From assembly GCA_015178975.1 (NCBI GenBank), contig WHVD01000059.1:310001-374000 (forward strand): 64,000 nt of DNA. The letters run 5' to 3'. The DNA is from Hysterangium stoloniferum. Its lineage: Eukaryota; Basidiomycota; Agaricomycetes; Hysterangiales; Hysterangiaceae. The translations under genes and the position numbers were made by a program. Under the pieces are notes generated by a model. That model saw nothing but the letters and a program-made list of their open reading frames with translations, was not told the origin of the DNA and did no database searches. Positions 22,849-35,639 of the stretch are shown piece by piece (positions within the stretch are counted from its first letter, which is position 1; each line of letters starts with the position of its first letter).

Positions 22849-25175
22849 TGAAACTCGGGATTATTTCACTTTGCACTAACTGCATTTGCTGTGAGCTCGC
22901 TGGGTTTTTTTTCTGCTTTGCGTCGTAATATGGTCGGCATCTGACCTCCGGCATCAATATCTCCCATTCCACACCCGTGTCACTAAGTGCCTTCTATGCC
23001 CATATGACCCCAAAATTTCCCAGAAATTTCCTGGACGCTCTTTTCTGGAAGTTATGTTTTCTTCACATATGCCGAGAGTTTATGATTACTGTTGAGAAAC
23101 TCATGTAGCCCTTGTTGAGGATATACATTAAAAACAATGAGCAACCGAGATTGCATTTATTTTTAGAACATACAAAGGAGTGAACTTAGTGGCCACTCCC
23201 TTATTCTACCCTGATTAAGATTAGTACAAGCCACACTTTTTGGCCCTTTGTTCTCTCTCTCTATTGCTCCGAATAACATACATACCCGTAGCTTCCTATA
23301 CTACGCATCAGTCCGTTATACCGATATCGAGACTGAGTTATACTTCTAGTTACTTTGTTAACAGCCCTATCAATAATGTTATTTTTACTTTTGAATAAAC
23401 CGTATTCGATGCTTTGGTCGTTTATTCGGTTTGTATTAGGGTTTGACAACCGCCATTCACCCTACAAACTAAAGGCAAGTACGTTCAGAAGATTAAATCC
23501 TCAAGAAACAGCGTCGGCTTCAGGAGCGTGGATGGTCATTGTTAACTTTATCATCGTACGGACTCTAGTTTGACTTCCGACAACGACGACCCGCGATTGC
23601 CATGTACCAAGTGTAGACCAAAGAACTTCAACATATTGTGAAGAGAAGTACCCACATATGACTTCCCATTAGCCCTGGTGCCTTTTGTGGTGTGGATGCA
23701 TTAATCTCTGAAGTAGCAATGTTGCCATTTTCAATAGTATACCGCTAGCTTGGCCTTCAATAAGCTTATTCCTCCTGTAGTGGATCAAGCGAAAGACTAT
23801 AACTGCTACTAGGGCAACTGTAACCGAGGTGGAATTCCTTGGATATAGCAATTCTCTGCTGAGATTGGATGGTTCCCACTGACGCCGAGAGTAATCCCTA
23901 TATGTGCTATGATGCTAAAACCTACAGCTGTATTAACGCAGCACGGTCCTACCGTGGGGCTTACGAGTCTCAGAAAAACATGTTGTCGTTTTAGTGGGTG
24001 TTAGGTGGGGGGGGGCCTCCATGAGGCCTCCTTCTGCTTAAGTCCCACACTACTAGTAGTAGCCTAGCTACTGTGTGTAAATGCATTTCCTCGGGTGGCG
24101 GCTATATAACTGGTGATATATGGCTAAATATCTACACGTCTTTCCAATCTGGTCTATACTCTGCATGCTTAGCACGAGCTAGTGAATCTCACCTGGGGTT
24201 GGACGACTTAACCCTTCCCCCACAACTCCACAAAAAAAAAAATACATAAAATCCTATCTCCGCCTTTGCAGTTGTTGACTAGCCACCGATACGTCCCCAG
24301 AACAATATTTTCAAGGTTTCTAGACAAAAAATGAAACTTGAAATAGATCCACGTGAAGAAACACCACGCACTCACGTCGAAGTTGTCTAGTGCGTGCTAA
24401 TTCCGTCGTTGTAGCACGTAACGAGGTTTCTGTTCTCCTGTCCAGAATATAATGATACCGCCAAGCTCCAACTTAACTTCCTGTCGAAGATATACACTGG
24501 CAGAGAGTACCGGTGGGAATTACTGTACAATCGGCAATTACCCATGAAATTAAAAGGTTGTTATGATATGTATTTGCCATGAAAGAAGATTTAGGTTCTT
24601 GAAGGGTTTGGGCCTACTGTGAGTGAACATCTGCTGTCTTCAGGCCTCCAAATTAATTCGAGTTTTGCCACGATCCATCAGTACCACGACTTCTGGATTG
24701 CGAGACCTGTTCCAAGTTATAAAAATATTTACACCTGAAAATTACGCTGGAGTCCGTTATACTCCTTATATCGTGATATTTGAAGAAGAGGTGTGAACAG
24801 TCCGCACTTAATTGGTATATCAAGATCCCAGGAACTGCAACAGATAATCTACACAAGATATATATAGTAGTGATTTCAGAGTGGTACAATAGAGCGAAAG
24901 ACCTTGAAAAAGATTTATCTCCTCATAGCCACAAATTTCTGATAGTTCTTTTAGTTGCATGGGATTGTTTCCGCCTTCATTCAAGGCTAAAAGGGGGATG
25001 GAGGCGACTTGCGGACTTTGAACCTGTAATTTACCAAGTGCCCTAACTACCCCCCACATGTAAGTCGTGTGCAACGCTGCACGCTGCAAAGATCTCCTTA
25101 CCGATTACTAATTACTTCACACCACTTTTCATTTTACGCTGAACAGTACGACCTCGTCGCCCCCCTCCATTTACG
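22849..25175. other. Gene-poor interval, nothing supported
   Basis: About 2.3 kb between RPB7 and the dynein light-chain gene. Reading frames are short and unrecognised. A G-run and a poly-A run (about 24007-24016 and 24232-24242) are the only low-complexity features. Confidence 0.5.
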
Positions 25176-25552
25176 ATGGCTGACGCAAAACAAGACGCGC
25201 CATCTGGTGGCGAAATCATTGCCCACTCCGGAATCAAAGCGGTCATAAAAAACGTAGATATGACTGAAGAAATGCAGCAAGAATCGATTGATATCGCGAA
25301 TGCTGCGCTAGAGGTGTACAGTGTCGAGAAAGACATTGCGGCGAACGTGAAGAAAGAGTTTGACAGAAAGCATGGCCCGACGTGGCACGTGGTTGTGGGG
25401 AAAAACTTTGGAAGTTACGTGACTCATGGTGAGTGGCCTTGATTGAGAGGTGATCGGGATGTGTTCATTAACGTGTTTTTTCGCGTTCAGAGACAAAACA
25501 TTTCATATACTTCTACATTGGTCCACTCGCGTTCCTCATCTGGAAGTCTTAA
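25176..25552 (+). CDS. Dynein light chain LC8
   Basis: Two exons (25176-25428, 25491-25552) encode 104 residues. The LC8 fold is unmistakable: [58 protein letters not shown] and the ending [15 protein letters not shown]8 is a dimeric hub that binds short linear motifs in the groove next to beta-3, including dynein intermediate chain. In fungi it serves dynein-based nuclear and vesicle movement. It is longer than animal LC8 (89) because of a short N-terminal extension ([13 protein letters not shown]), common in fungi. The intron splits the Glu of THETKH and has a clean GTGAGT donor. Corresponds to yeast DYN2. Confidence 0.95.
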
Positions 25553-25969
25553 TGCATTCATTTTTGTTTGATATGCTGCATCTGCGGAAAGAGTAATGGT
25601 GTTGTGTTTGTGAATACGAATTGACGTGGTTGTGTTGAGGTCGATTGCTGAACCATATATCCTGTGCACATAGGCCTGTTCTTTTTTTTTGATGTTACCT
25701 TGTTTTGCCTCCAACGTTAAAGCCTGACGCGCGAATATTAATGTGATAGTGATGTCTATGTCTATGTCTAGTTGAATCATGAGTGCGTCTATCAACCTAA
25801 TGGGTGCTACAAATCTAAGTTACGAGGGACAAAGTGAAGGAGGATACAGGAATGTACAGATACAAATACAGTGTGAGCGTGAACGAGAGGTGATACAACT
25901 GAAAAGAGAGTGAGGAGATACAGTCATAAGCTTACTAGAGTCATCCCAGCAAGGCCATTTAACCCCTCC
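25553..25969. other. Intergenic, convergent 3' ends
   Basis: About 420 bp between the LC8 stop and the stop of the opposing AXL2-like gene. It holds only UTR-type sequence, with a TCTATG triplet repeat near 25750-25770. Confidence 0.5.
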
Positions 25970-28900
25970 CTACGCAATAACAAGCAAATCGACCCCTCCA
26001 ACAACATCCAACGTTTCACCAACCGCACCCCACACGTCAACCTCAACCGTCACCACCTCACCCCTTTTCACATCCGGCGTAACTCCCCAAAACTCATTCG
26101 CACCGCTATCAAAACTAAGCCAGCCCGGGAGGGGACAACCATTGTGCTGCTTCGCAACAAGACGAGTAAGAGGAGAAAACACATCAAAGATGCTAATCTT
26201 AAAATTGAAAGACGTGCACGGTGGAATGGTGTATTGCATGATAAGTATGTCGGAATAAGCGCCCGCCTTATCCTCTGAAGGGTGTGAGAGAGCACCGGAA
26301 GGAATAGGGTGAGGCTCTGTGAAGCTGTGCTGGGGGGTTACTGTTAATGGAGATGGTAGGTGTGCGACGACGTCGGTGGTAGCATCAGATTCATTGGACG
26401 CGTAGTATTCTTCTGAGTGATCGCGCGTGTGGCGACTAGTGATAGCCTTTCCTTTGCCTTTGCCTTTGTCATAACACGCCTCCCTCCTCTCATCCCCATC
26501 GACGTCTGGTTGTCTTCTCATATATTCGAGCCCAACCATGATATCTGCAAGAGTGTCACCTTCCGTTGCGGGGTGCACGAGCGCCTTCTGGCAGACGTTG
26601 TGGGTTCCCTGTCCAGATGTGCGAATACGTTCGTGTTTGAATGGGACCAGACGGGCGGGTGGATCATATGTACGCTTTTGGGTCTGTGGTCCGGCCTGTG
26701 CATAGAACTGATTGTACACGAGATCCATCTCAGCTTCGGTATCAATATCCTCAAGACTGCTATCCCCAAAATTAACCCGGCGGGCTGTCAACTGGGGCTG
26801 GCGTGAAGCATTCATATTTGCATCGGGACTGAACGGGTTAGGGGTATCAAGTGACATTGTCGACGCGTTGCCGGCTGCATTCAAGTTAACGTTGGGACTA
26901 ATCAGGGAGCGGCGTGGATTGCCTTTGTAGCTCGAGTGTTTAGGGAGCATGGAGGCGGGGATCTTTCCTGACCCGGATACAGAGACGCCGCCAAAGCCAG
27001 AACCAGACGCAACGGCGTCATCTATCACAGCAGGAGGCAACATAACCGCGTAACTAGCCTTAGGGGCCCCAGACTCGCTCCCACCTCCGGTCTTAGTCCC
27101 AGATCTCTTCGTTGTCGTTTCGGCTCTCCTAAGTCCGTGGGGAGGCAGAAACGCGCCTTGGCTCTGTGCCTGTTGTCGTTGTCGTTCTTGTTCACTCTGA
27201 CCCGCTGCCACGGCCATCATGGCGCGCTGAACAGCTTCGCGCCTAATTCTGTCTTTATCTCCTGCTTCTGTTCCAGTTGCGGGAGCTGGAGTGGAGTGGT
27301 CCGGGCTTCTTGAATTTCTATATATTGTACTAGTCCTTGTCTTCCGAGCGGCCTCAGCTTCCCTCTTGACCAGTTGCGCTTTTTGCGGCAGCGTCTCCGA
27401 CGGTTGTCCACCAAAACCAGCTCTTCCTACGGGAACATCGCCTGCAGCGTTGGTAACTCGTAACGGGCGGCCATCGTCGGTGGTAGTTGCGGAGGTGTTG
27501 GTGGCATCTACATGAAAAGGGTACAAAGGGGTATATCAGCCTTGACGGGATTGAGATAAACTGCAGTTCAGTTACCTGGTTCCAACCCTGACACAGTACC
27601 AGCACCAGCACCAACCCTCATCGGCGCAGGCATACGAGGCATCCCCATCGTAGGCGAGGGCAACGGTAACGGATGAGGGTCAGGTGATGACTGGGGCTCA
27701 GGATGCGATGGTCTGACGATCTGAGAAGAGGGGAAATCCGGGGAATGGGTAAGATCCTGGCTCTGACTCTGTGTATAACGCATGTTCCCAGCCCGTCCAA
27801 CATTCATAAAATCCATCAAATAATCAGTGCTATTCGTCAAAAACGCGATAGGCTTTCCGATTTTGCTTTTACGCGGACGGGCGGGTGCACCCGATCCATT
27901 TCTATCGCTGTCGCTCCCACCACCGATTCTAAAGCTAGAACCGGAAGACCCATTATCTGATTTGTCCTCCCTGCCAAAGTTGAATCTCTGACGCAGGCCT
28001 TTGAATAACCCGTGTCCCCTGTCTGGCACAGGTTGTGGCTTAGATACATTCTGACTTGACAGACGCGTGAAGGCACGGATTATATGACTTGCGTAGACAT
28101 GCTTTATTGGCGGAGGCGGTTTGTAGGAGGTGGCGATACCGAAGTCGGGTGGTGGAGGTTGGCTTCGACGGCGGAGGGCGAGGACGACTACAACAACGAT
28201 CTAGAGGGCATGAGCAAAGAGAAGATTAGGGAAGGAAAACTGACTTAATTACGGATGTGAAGTACTCACGATAGCAGCAAGAATGCCAAATATAAGTCCG
28301 AGGGAGAGTTTGATCTTGGTTGGAAGGTCGTTCCCGCCATGTCCCCGGATGGTATTTCTTGTCTTATTCACCTCGATGTCTAGCTGTGTCCGACTCATCA
28401 CTTCACTTACATCGTTCTTTGCTAGCAGGGAGACGAGAATATGAGTGGGAGATTCCTGAGGTACAGTCCCGTTCAAGGTCAAGTTTTCACTATCGAACGA
28501 AAGCCACGCCAGATTATCGGGAATAAAAGTCACGCTGACGCTCCATCCGGGAGATAGCTTGATAAATGGCGAAAAAGAATACTCAATTTTCATCCCGAGA
28601 GCAACTTGAAGCACTGGAAGCGCTGTCTCGTTGAAGAATGGTTCTGTGATGGAGAGAGTGAGGTTGGTGGCGATCATGAGGGTTTGTCTTGGGAATGTGC
28701 ATGATATAAAGATGGGGATTACCGGTACCATTTGGTGATCCATGACATCGGGAGCAGTCCCAGAGAGTATTGAAGAACTAAGGTCGAATGTTAGCCATGG
28801 GAAGTCCGAGACATTTGCGATGACGGCCATGCTTAAAACACCGCCTTTTCGACCGATCATAGACTTGATGAAAGGGACATTATCGACGAATAAATTCTGA

Positions 28901-29510
28901 AAGTCGTCAATTGGGAAGGAGAATGGGGACCTGACCGTAATGTTATGGGGGTGCAGAGGTGCAGAGAGGGAAAGATCGTGGGCCGAAACAACGAGCGTAA
29001 AAGAATCGGAGGTTGTCAGATTATCACTGAAGGAAACATGAGCAAAATGGCACGAGAAAACAAACCAGACCCTCACCCAGATAACGCGGAAACGATAACA
29101 GTAAACGCCTCAGCAGAGGCAGGAGCAACACCTCCTATGGTGAACAAATCAGGCGAAAAAGCCAGCCAATCAGGAAGTGTCTCTCCATTCTCCCTTGCCG
29201 CCGAGAAATTTAAACTTTCAGAGCTTCCCGGGGCTGGAATAAACGTATCCCCGCTCAACCCAATCGAAAAGGACCAAAAGGGAGGCACCCGCAAAGAAGG
29301 CAGCGACAAGGAGGATTTTGACATATTAACGAGCAAAGCTGAATATGGTGATACAAAGAATACAGAGGATACAGCTGAATTAGAGGGAATAAGTTGCGAC
29401 TTGAGGGGTTTATTGAGGAATGGTGGCGATGGTGAGGGTGATAGAGCGGATGCTGATGATGAAAGTGATATAAGAAGTATTGCTAGGCTGAGAGTTGTCC
29501 GGAGTCCCAT
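25970..29510 (-). CDS. AXL2-like cadherin-domain (CADG) membrane protein
   Basis: Four exons (29510-29077, 29026-28270, 28200-27576, 27507-25970) give 1117 residues, all phases consistent. Residues 1-25 are a signal peptide (MGLRTTLSLAILLISLSSSA). Extracellular CADG-type repeats follow, with family phrases LPDWLAFSPDLFTIGG, FPWLTFDLSSSILSGTAPD and LAWLSFDSENLTLNGTVPQ, and several N-glycosylation sites. A single TM helix (LGLIFGILAAIIVVVVVLAL, about residue 385) spans the second intron and is followed by RRR. The rest is a long Ser/Pro/Gln-rich tail. Yeast Axl2 marks axial bud sites; in filamentous fungi homologues act in septation and conidiation. A further CADG-like block (LPGWLSFDSGANEFWGVTP) closes the protein after the TM. 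The start is the first true ATG at 29510; it precedes an ideal signal peptide. Confidence 0.85.
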
Positions 29511-31966
29511 GATAATATAATGATACAATTAGAATTAAAAATGTGTAATGTTTCTCGTATTGTCAAAGTCGCCGGCGACAGCAAGCGAGCTTGTTGAAGG
29601 TAAAGTAGAAGGGTATGTGACTGTGACTGTGACAGGTCGCGATTGGTACGCAATATGTAAAAAGTGTTTGAATTTGTATCACTCTGAAATCTGCATTAAA
29701 AACGGCTCTACTAATTATGGTCTTTAAGACTTATAGCGCGTAATTAACTACGTTTTCGTGGCTGAACTTATCACAAATAGAATGTCTCAGTCGACACGAA
29801 GGGTAAATCGACGAGGTACATACGGCGGTAGTTATACAAATGTGAACAATAGGTACCAAGGAACTAAGTGGCGGAGTCATTGTGGGATGGGGGAAGTGGG
29901 ACAAGGAGGGAGCAAAAGGGTATTTGACATTCTTGATCAAGGGTTACATTGTTGTTCTTTATGGCACCCCGAGTGTGCCTCAGGCACGTGTAAGACTTTG
30001 TTCATAACAGAACTGGATGTATTATCTAGAACCAACTCAGGCTCTTGATACTGAACGGCCGAACCTCCGAATTTGAGGACGAGGGACCGATCGGACAACC
30101 CTGCATTTACTTGTTGGGATAGCTATTTTTTTTTAACGTTTATTACCATTTCGCTACTTTTTCGAGATCTCTGTGACGCTCTCCTTCCGTCAACATTACC
30201 AGAGATCTTCTTCGCCTAGCTCAACGGCCGACGGGCCCCGCGGATCCCCTTTAAAGGGTATCCGCCTTGCGCTCCACACCTTTTTCTCTATAATTTCGTC
30301 ATTTCATCCTAATCAAGAGAAATGTATAATAAAAAGTATCCATTGGGAATGTGTAAACTGACAGCCGTTAAAGCTTGAGGATCGTGGATCAAAGCAGTCA
30401 TGCATTCTGTCTTGGTTAGTTTGAAGTTTGAATGCCACCACCGTCCGAAGAAGCTACACGTTCCAATTGTGTCCCCCGGAGTTCGGTCCTTGGATAATAT
30501 GGACCACTGGACGTGTCCCTGGGTCTACAATGCCAGATCATGTTTGTGAAATTATTTTTCATGGTGTGGCTTCTGGCTTTATATAACCAAGTGCGGCGGA
30601 TATTGTCTTTTTGCGACTGTAGGTCTTGATTTGAAGTATTACCACCGCTGATCGGGAACAGCGTCCAGGGGATGAAAAGATCTATTAAGCGCAGCCAGCC
30701 GTGATCCGGTTTGCTCTCGTCTCCCTCTCGGCTCTGTTAGGATGTGCCTCGGTCTCCAGAGGGTCCGGAAGGAGCTCACTTACCTTCTCTAGACGTGCGT
30801 CAATCTTCATGCCAGTTTCGTTGGGGGCTCCAACCCCGCTGGAGCCTCTCAGGGGCCCCAGCGCACATTGTAATTTTATTGATGAGGCTTAACAGTAAGA
30901 TCAGGTCCATTATCCACAATTGTCGCGATGCCATAGGCCCATAATCCTCGACCTGTTCGTTTTAGGTTATAGTATCGAGGATGGTATTGCTGGTACCGAC
31001 GTCTGGTTAGTCCGCTTGCGAGTCAGCCATGTCAATGACCAACTTCATCAATTTCTGTCTTGGAGGAGCTGCTACCAATGGTCTTCAAGTCCAGAGCGTA
31101 TCATAGAAAATTTGCCTATTGTAACATTCCTAGCTTTACCAATACATCCTCACACAACCAATATCCCAGAGAACACAAATTTTGGTCTTAAAGTGAACGT
31201 CCAGAGGATACCTGCCATTAATTAATTATTTCAGTGAGCCTTTAAACCTGATTTTACCACCCCAAATTGTCGCACAACCGCGCTTCGCCGCCCAGAAAGC
31301 TAACAGCACCGTCAAGAGCGACCCCTCATTATTTTATGAACGCCCTTTTCATTCACACCCCCTAACTAGAACAAACCAAGCTACTGTTAACAGGGTAATC
31401 ACCGAAACTACCTTAACCGATCTCTCTCCCCAAAAGGCACATACCGCCCGTTTCCCTCAGCGCTGATACTGATATCAATCCATCATCGGGCGGTAATTGA
31501 GCATTATATTTTCAATGATACCGTACCGTATACGTCAATTCAAATTTTTCATGATCAATGCATGGTGGATTTTGGTATAATTCACCGTCGGGGAAGTAGA
31601 TGCTGCCTCCATTGTTGCGTTCGTCGCTTCTGCTGGCGCCTTTTCTAAATCAAACAGCATCGTGTCAATTCGAACGTCTGATTGTAATGGGGCAACCATC
31701 TGCTACTCCGTCTGGAAGTGTTTCGCCAGTTTTCAGGTAATAAATAGACTGGGCCAGTCTCCTAAAGTATGGCTTTATTACAGAACGAATAGTTGAGATA
31801 TTCAGGCCGGAGATGGCAGGCTGTTGATCAAAGAAAGTCGTACACATCACCGCCTGCGGCGTGAAGGTCGCTCTCATATTCGTGTTGAACATTCCGACCT
31901 TCAAGAGGTCACAAAATGTGAAGGCAAAATCCTGATCAAGGTGATATATTATGTTCCCTAGGATGC
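29511..31966. other. Gene-poor interval, nothing supported
   Basis: The divergent 5' flank of the AXL2-like gene and about 2.4 kb with no recognisable gene. Small ORFs (for example 29758-30048 +, 30920-31225 +, 31665-31904 -) show no domains or consistent splice partners. Confidence 0.5.
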
Positions 31967-32172
31967 GAATTGTGATCTATTTTTTCTTCTGCTGCTGCCA
32001 GTAGGATATGAACCATATGCTTTACGCGGTTAATTAAGTACATGGCGGGTGCAAACATCCCAAGGGCGGGGAATTGTGATCTATTTTTTCTTCTGTTGCT
32101 GCCAGTAGGATATGAACCATATGCTTTGCGCGGTTAATTAAGTACATGGCGGGTGCAAACATCCCAAGGGGG
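31967..32172. repeat. Tandem duplication of a ~104 bp unit
   Basis: Two near-identical direct copies start at 31967 and 32071, each with GAATTGTGATCTATTTTTTC and CATGGCGGGTGCAAACATCC. They differ at only a few bases (for example GCTGCTGCC against GTTGCTGCC), so the duplication is recent. It lies 170 bp past the 3' end of the F-box gene on its downstream side. Confidence 0.9.
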
Positions 32173-32337
32173 AAGAGATGGCATATTGAATGATTGGCCA
32201 TAAGGATCGGAAAAGAGGGGAAGGAAGGAAGGTGATCAATACTACTCGCAGCTTCCGGGAGTCCCATCTATAATCAAAAAGGCAATGGCGACGATAATTT
32301 ATTAAATAATTGAATTTTCAGTAGTCTGTGTCTATCA

Positions 32338-34026
32338 CTACATAAACTGCTGGCATTGATCTGGCAGATGCCGCAAAAAGAATTGGTCTTCGTCAGAACT
32401 TAGTGGCTGACTCCACACACCAGCATAAGAGAACCCTATAACATCACCCCTTTCATTTCGTTGGAGCTTTAACCATGTCTCCTCGTCTGTGTCATTCAAA
32501 GCATTGACCACAGAAATGTACCTTAACGATTTGTTAGGAGGGATACATCTAGCACTGCGTGGGGGTGATTTCCAGAGACCACCGAGATGGGTGAGATGAA
32601 TGAGAGGGGAAAATTTGTGGAGAGAGTTCTCACGGTCCTATCGACTTTGTTAGACCCATTGCGTATAAGGTGAGGATGATGAAATGAATTCACAGACCTC
32701 ACGCCAGTGAAGGAATTGGTTTCGCAACCGGAGTCTTCTTACACGTGGAATTGCAGAGACTAGACTTGTGAGGTCATCCTCTGGCCAGTGCTCGAGAGTC
32801 AATGACCGCAAAGAACTCATAGTCATGAGTAACGAAACAATGAAGTCATAATCATACACGGTACCGCTGAGTTGAAAGCAGGTGAGGTTCTGAGCGACTT
32901 CCAAAGCGAGGCCAAATGTTTCCACTGCGCTGAAAGAAATAAACAGACATTTGAGAGATGATGTTTGTCCCGGAGCAACCATAAAAGGCGGTATCAGTGT
33001 ATCGCAATCCAAAATTAGCAACTTCAGTTTGCTATGCCGTTTCCAAAATCTGATGATTGCATCATCTTCGTAGGGATCAATGATGGTACTCCCGTGGAAG
33101 GATAAAGTAGGACCGAAAAGGGCTAATCGTTTCAAGTCCGGCCAGTTCCCATCTCGAAAAAATCCAGGGGCATAGACCCTTGGAATAACCACACGATATC
33201 TGGGGCTACGTTTTTGGATGAAAAATGGTAGGATGATGCTGATGTCAGACAATGTTGGACAGTGATTGATGAGGCTGTTGACTATTGTATTTATTGTGGC
33301 CTGACCTGGGTCGACGGCCCGCAATATGAACCGAGTAAGTTTTGAAAGGCGACATGTCTAGGGAGGCTACGGTGATCAGCCACCTTCGCGTCGAGGAAAT
33401 GATGGTCAGCTTCATTCACGCACCGGCTGCCAGTGGTTGACAGGTCCTAAGTCATAATAAGATGTTCGGAGTTCGGCTTTGCTGGCATTAGTCGTTGTAC
33501 TGCTCAAAACCATCTCCTTTAGATGTTGACAAGAACTTCCGAGGGATGTGAACAGTCGGGCTGAAAGCCGCTCGGGAGGTTCTACCTCAGTTTGCCATCG
33601 GAATCGAAACAGGAGGGACATCCCTTGGATGATGGAAGATATCATGTTAACATTGAGCTCTATGATATCGTCGGTAGCTAGACTTGTTGCTATCTCCTCA
33701 TCGAACGCCTTGTCATGATGCATGAAGTCTCCTAAGGAGCATGGAATGATGGGAGCTGGTGATTCCTTGCCTTCCCAAATTAATTCGAAGCTCCGAATCT
33801 TCGCAATAATACCTGGTTGTGTCGACAATGTTCTCCATAACGATAATCGTAACGGATTACATGATATTCGACCCTGGCGTAGGTGATGCGGAACCACAAA
33901 ACTTGCAAAGCGTTGGCAAGTTAAGGCGAAATACAGCAAGTCTTGAGGGTTGACAATGAAGGTTACTATATGGTCCAGTATATCGAAAGGCAAATTTTGC
34001 ACAATGTTCGATACAGGATTCTGCAT
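32338..34026 (-). CDS. F-box protein with degenerate leucine-rich repeats
   Basis: Three exons (34026-33424, 33357-32698, 32637-32338) encode 520 residues with all junctions in phase. An F-box lies at residues 10-55: LPFDILDHIVTFIVNPQDLL, then FALTCQRFASFVVPHHLR. Downstream are irregular LRR-like segments such as WPDLKRLALFGPTLSF, HSKLKLLILDCDTLIPPF, NLTCFQLSGTV and SSLRSLTLEHWPEDDL. F-box proteins of this kind join Skp1-Cullin-F-box ubiquitin ligases, the LRR part choosing substrates. Agaricomycetes carry large expanded, fast-evolving families. The last intron was placed at GAG followed by GTCTGT; reading on instead would stop after YTQWV and leave the downstream 99-residue open stretch (ending LPDQCQQFM) unexplained. 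The substrate is unknown. Confidence 0.85.
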
Positions 34027-34404
34027 GGTAGAGTTACGATAAGGGAGGGGAGCTTAGGTGAAGTAAGACTCAGGCCATCAATGCCTATTTAAAGGGTGTC
34101 ACTAGTTGCTGTGAGATATTGATTGAGGCTGTGAAATAAGCTATGAATCAGAAGATAATCAGTACCAGAACAGCCCTAGTATAGGCCCATAGCTCTTTTG
34201 CCGTCTGGAACAGATGTCTGTGGCCATCTCTTTGTAATGACACTCGAGAAAAAAAAATGAAACTAATTGTCAATTATATGTATTTTTACCTAAAAAGACT
34301 AATATTGTAGACTCAGGCTAACGTACACTGCTGGGGTGAACTGCTTTTGGTGCACTTTTCCAAGTAGATGAACTTTATGAACTTTATTTTATTTTATGTG
34401 CTGT
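34027..34404. other. Intergenic with a stray inverted-repeat fragment
   Basis: Promoter side of the F-box gene. At about 34330-34375 there is a degenerate second copy of the terminal sequence of the adjacent MITE (GGGGTGAACTGCTTTTGG followed by AGATGAACTTTATGAAC). Confidence 0.6.
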
Positions 34405-35137
34405 CCACCCGGGGTGAACCACTTTTGGGGCACCGCAAAATCCAGATGAACATCAAGATATGAATTCTATTTTGTACTGAATCTTACTTATTTTAAGTCA
34501 CACAAAAATGGAATTAAGCTAACCTTTAGGTTGAATTTAGTTTGTCAGTAAATATCACATCTAGTTTTAATATTGTGCATGCCAGAATATATGATCTTTC
34601 ATTAGCATTTATGACCTGATAAAAAATACAACTAAACCATTTAAGGCAACAGTAGAAGGAAATAATAGTTGATAATTACATGGACTTTTGTGAGACCCCA
34701 AAATATGACATTTTGTAGCTCTTTTAGGAAGTACTTAAAATCCCCATTCCTAAAAGTCTTTTTGTGACAATGTCAAGTGGTAGCGCGCCATTGATCCCGT
34801 ATATGAGGTGGGGGTTCGTGGGTTAATTTTTTTGTAACCTTATATATCCAAAACTTCATTTCCACTACCCTTTTGGACATGGTAGCGGATTTCAGTCACC
34901 AAAGGACATCTTTAGGAATTTAAGTACTCCCCATAATGCCATATTTTTGGGTGTATTTTGGCATGCACAATATAAAACTAGATGTGATATTTATTGACAA
35001 ACTAAATTCAACCTAAAGGTTAGCTTAATTCCATTTTTGTGTGACCTAAAATAAATAAGATTTAGTACAAAATAGAATTCATTTCTTGATGTTCATCTGG
35101 ATTTTGCGGTGCCCCAAAAGTGGTTCACCCTAGGTGG
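34405..35137. mobile_element. MITE-like element with ~190 bp terminal inverted repeats
   Basis: The left arm begins CCACCCGGGGTGAACCACTT. The right arm is its inverted match, ending AAGTGGTTCACCCTAGGTGG. Homology between the arms runs about 175-190 bp inward, to the GTGCATGCC/GGCATGCAC pair near 34578-34588 and 34962-34970. Arm identity looks to be around 90% or more. The roughly 370 bp core has no ORF and contains weaker inverted pairs around AAGTACTTAAAATCCCC. No clear target duplication is visible. The size, lack of coding capacity and foldback structure fit a non-autonomous DNA transposon. Confidence 0.8.
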
Positions 35138-35639
35138 TCACAGGACTCCATTGCCCGTCCCAACAGTAACACAGTGCTTAACATATAATTTTCGATCTCG
35201 TTGTCAAAACATTGCCAAGGGAAACCCCGATAGAATTAATACAATGCTTTCGACGTATGCTACTAGTATTCTGATTTTGAAAATCTAGCCTGTACAAGAA
35301 GCATAAAGATTCTCAGAAGGAACCCATTAAACTCATATACATGACACCGACACTATTGCCTCTGGAAGCAGGTATCATAATAACTATTCACATATGTAAA
35401 TGATGATATATTGTCTGCTGCCCTCTCTGATTTAACGCCTCTGCACCTCCGTATCAATATGAGGGCTAATTTAGGATATCTCTCCGGTATTCTACCTACT
35501 GGGACAACGGCATCACACAATGAAACATGAAATACGAATAGATAGTTATTCTTTATTTAATTACTTCGTCGTATACATGACCCCAGGGAACGGTGTTGAA
35601 AACTTGAAAGCATACCGCCTAAACCAACATCCCAACCGT
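35138..35639. other. Intergenic, no gene seen
   Basis: About 500 bp between the MITE and the thiolase 3' end, with no supported feature. Confidence 0.5.

Noticed and set aside
22787..22860. RPB7 last exon starting at the earlier ACAACAG acceptor
   Set aside because: It would give a different frame and lose the conserved [15 protein letters not shown] ending.
26417..26806. 129-residue plus-strand ORF
   Set aside because: Antisense shadow of the last AXL2-like exon.
28945..29520. 191-residue plus-strand ORF
   Set aside because: It is antisense to the AXL2-like exons 1 and 2, which have a signal peptide and CADG phrases.
30173..31225. Several ORFs of 60-101 residues as small secreted proteins
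   Set aside because: No signal peptides, no splice consistency and no recognisable content.
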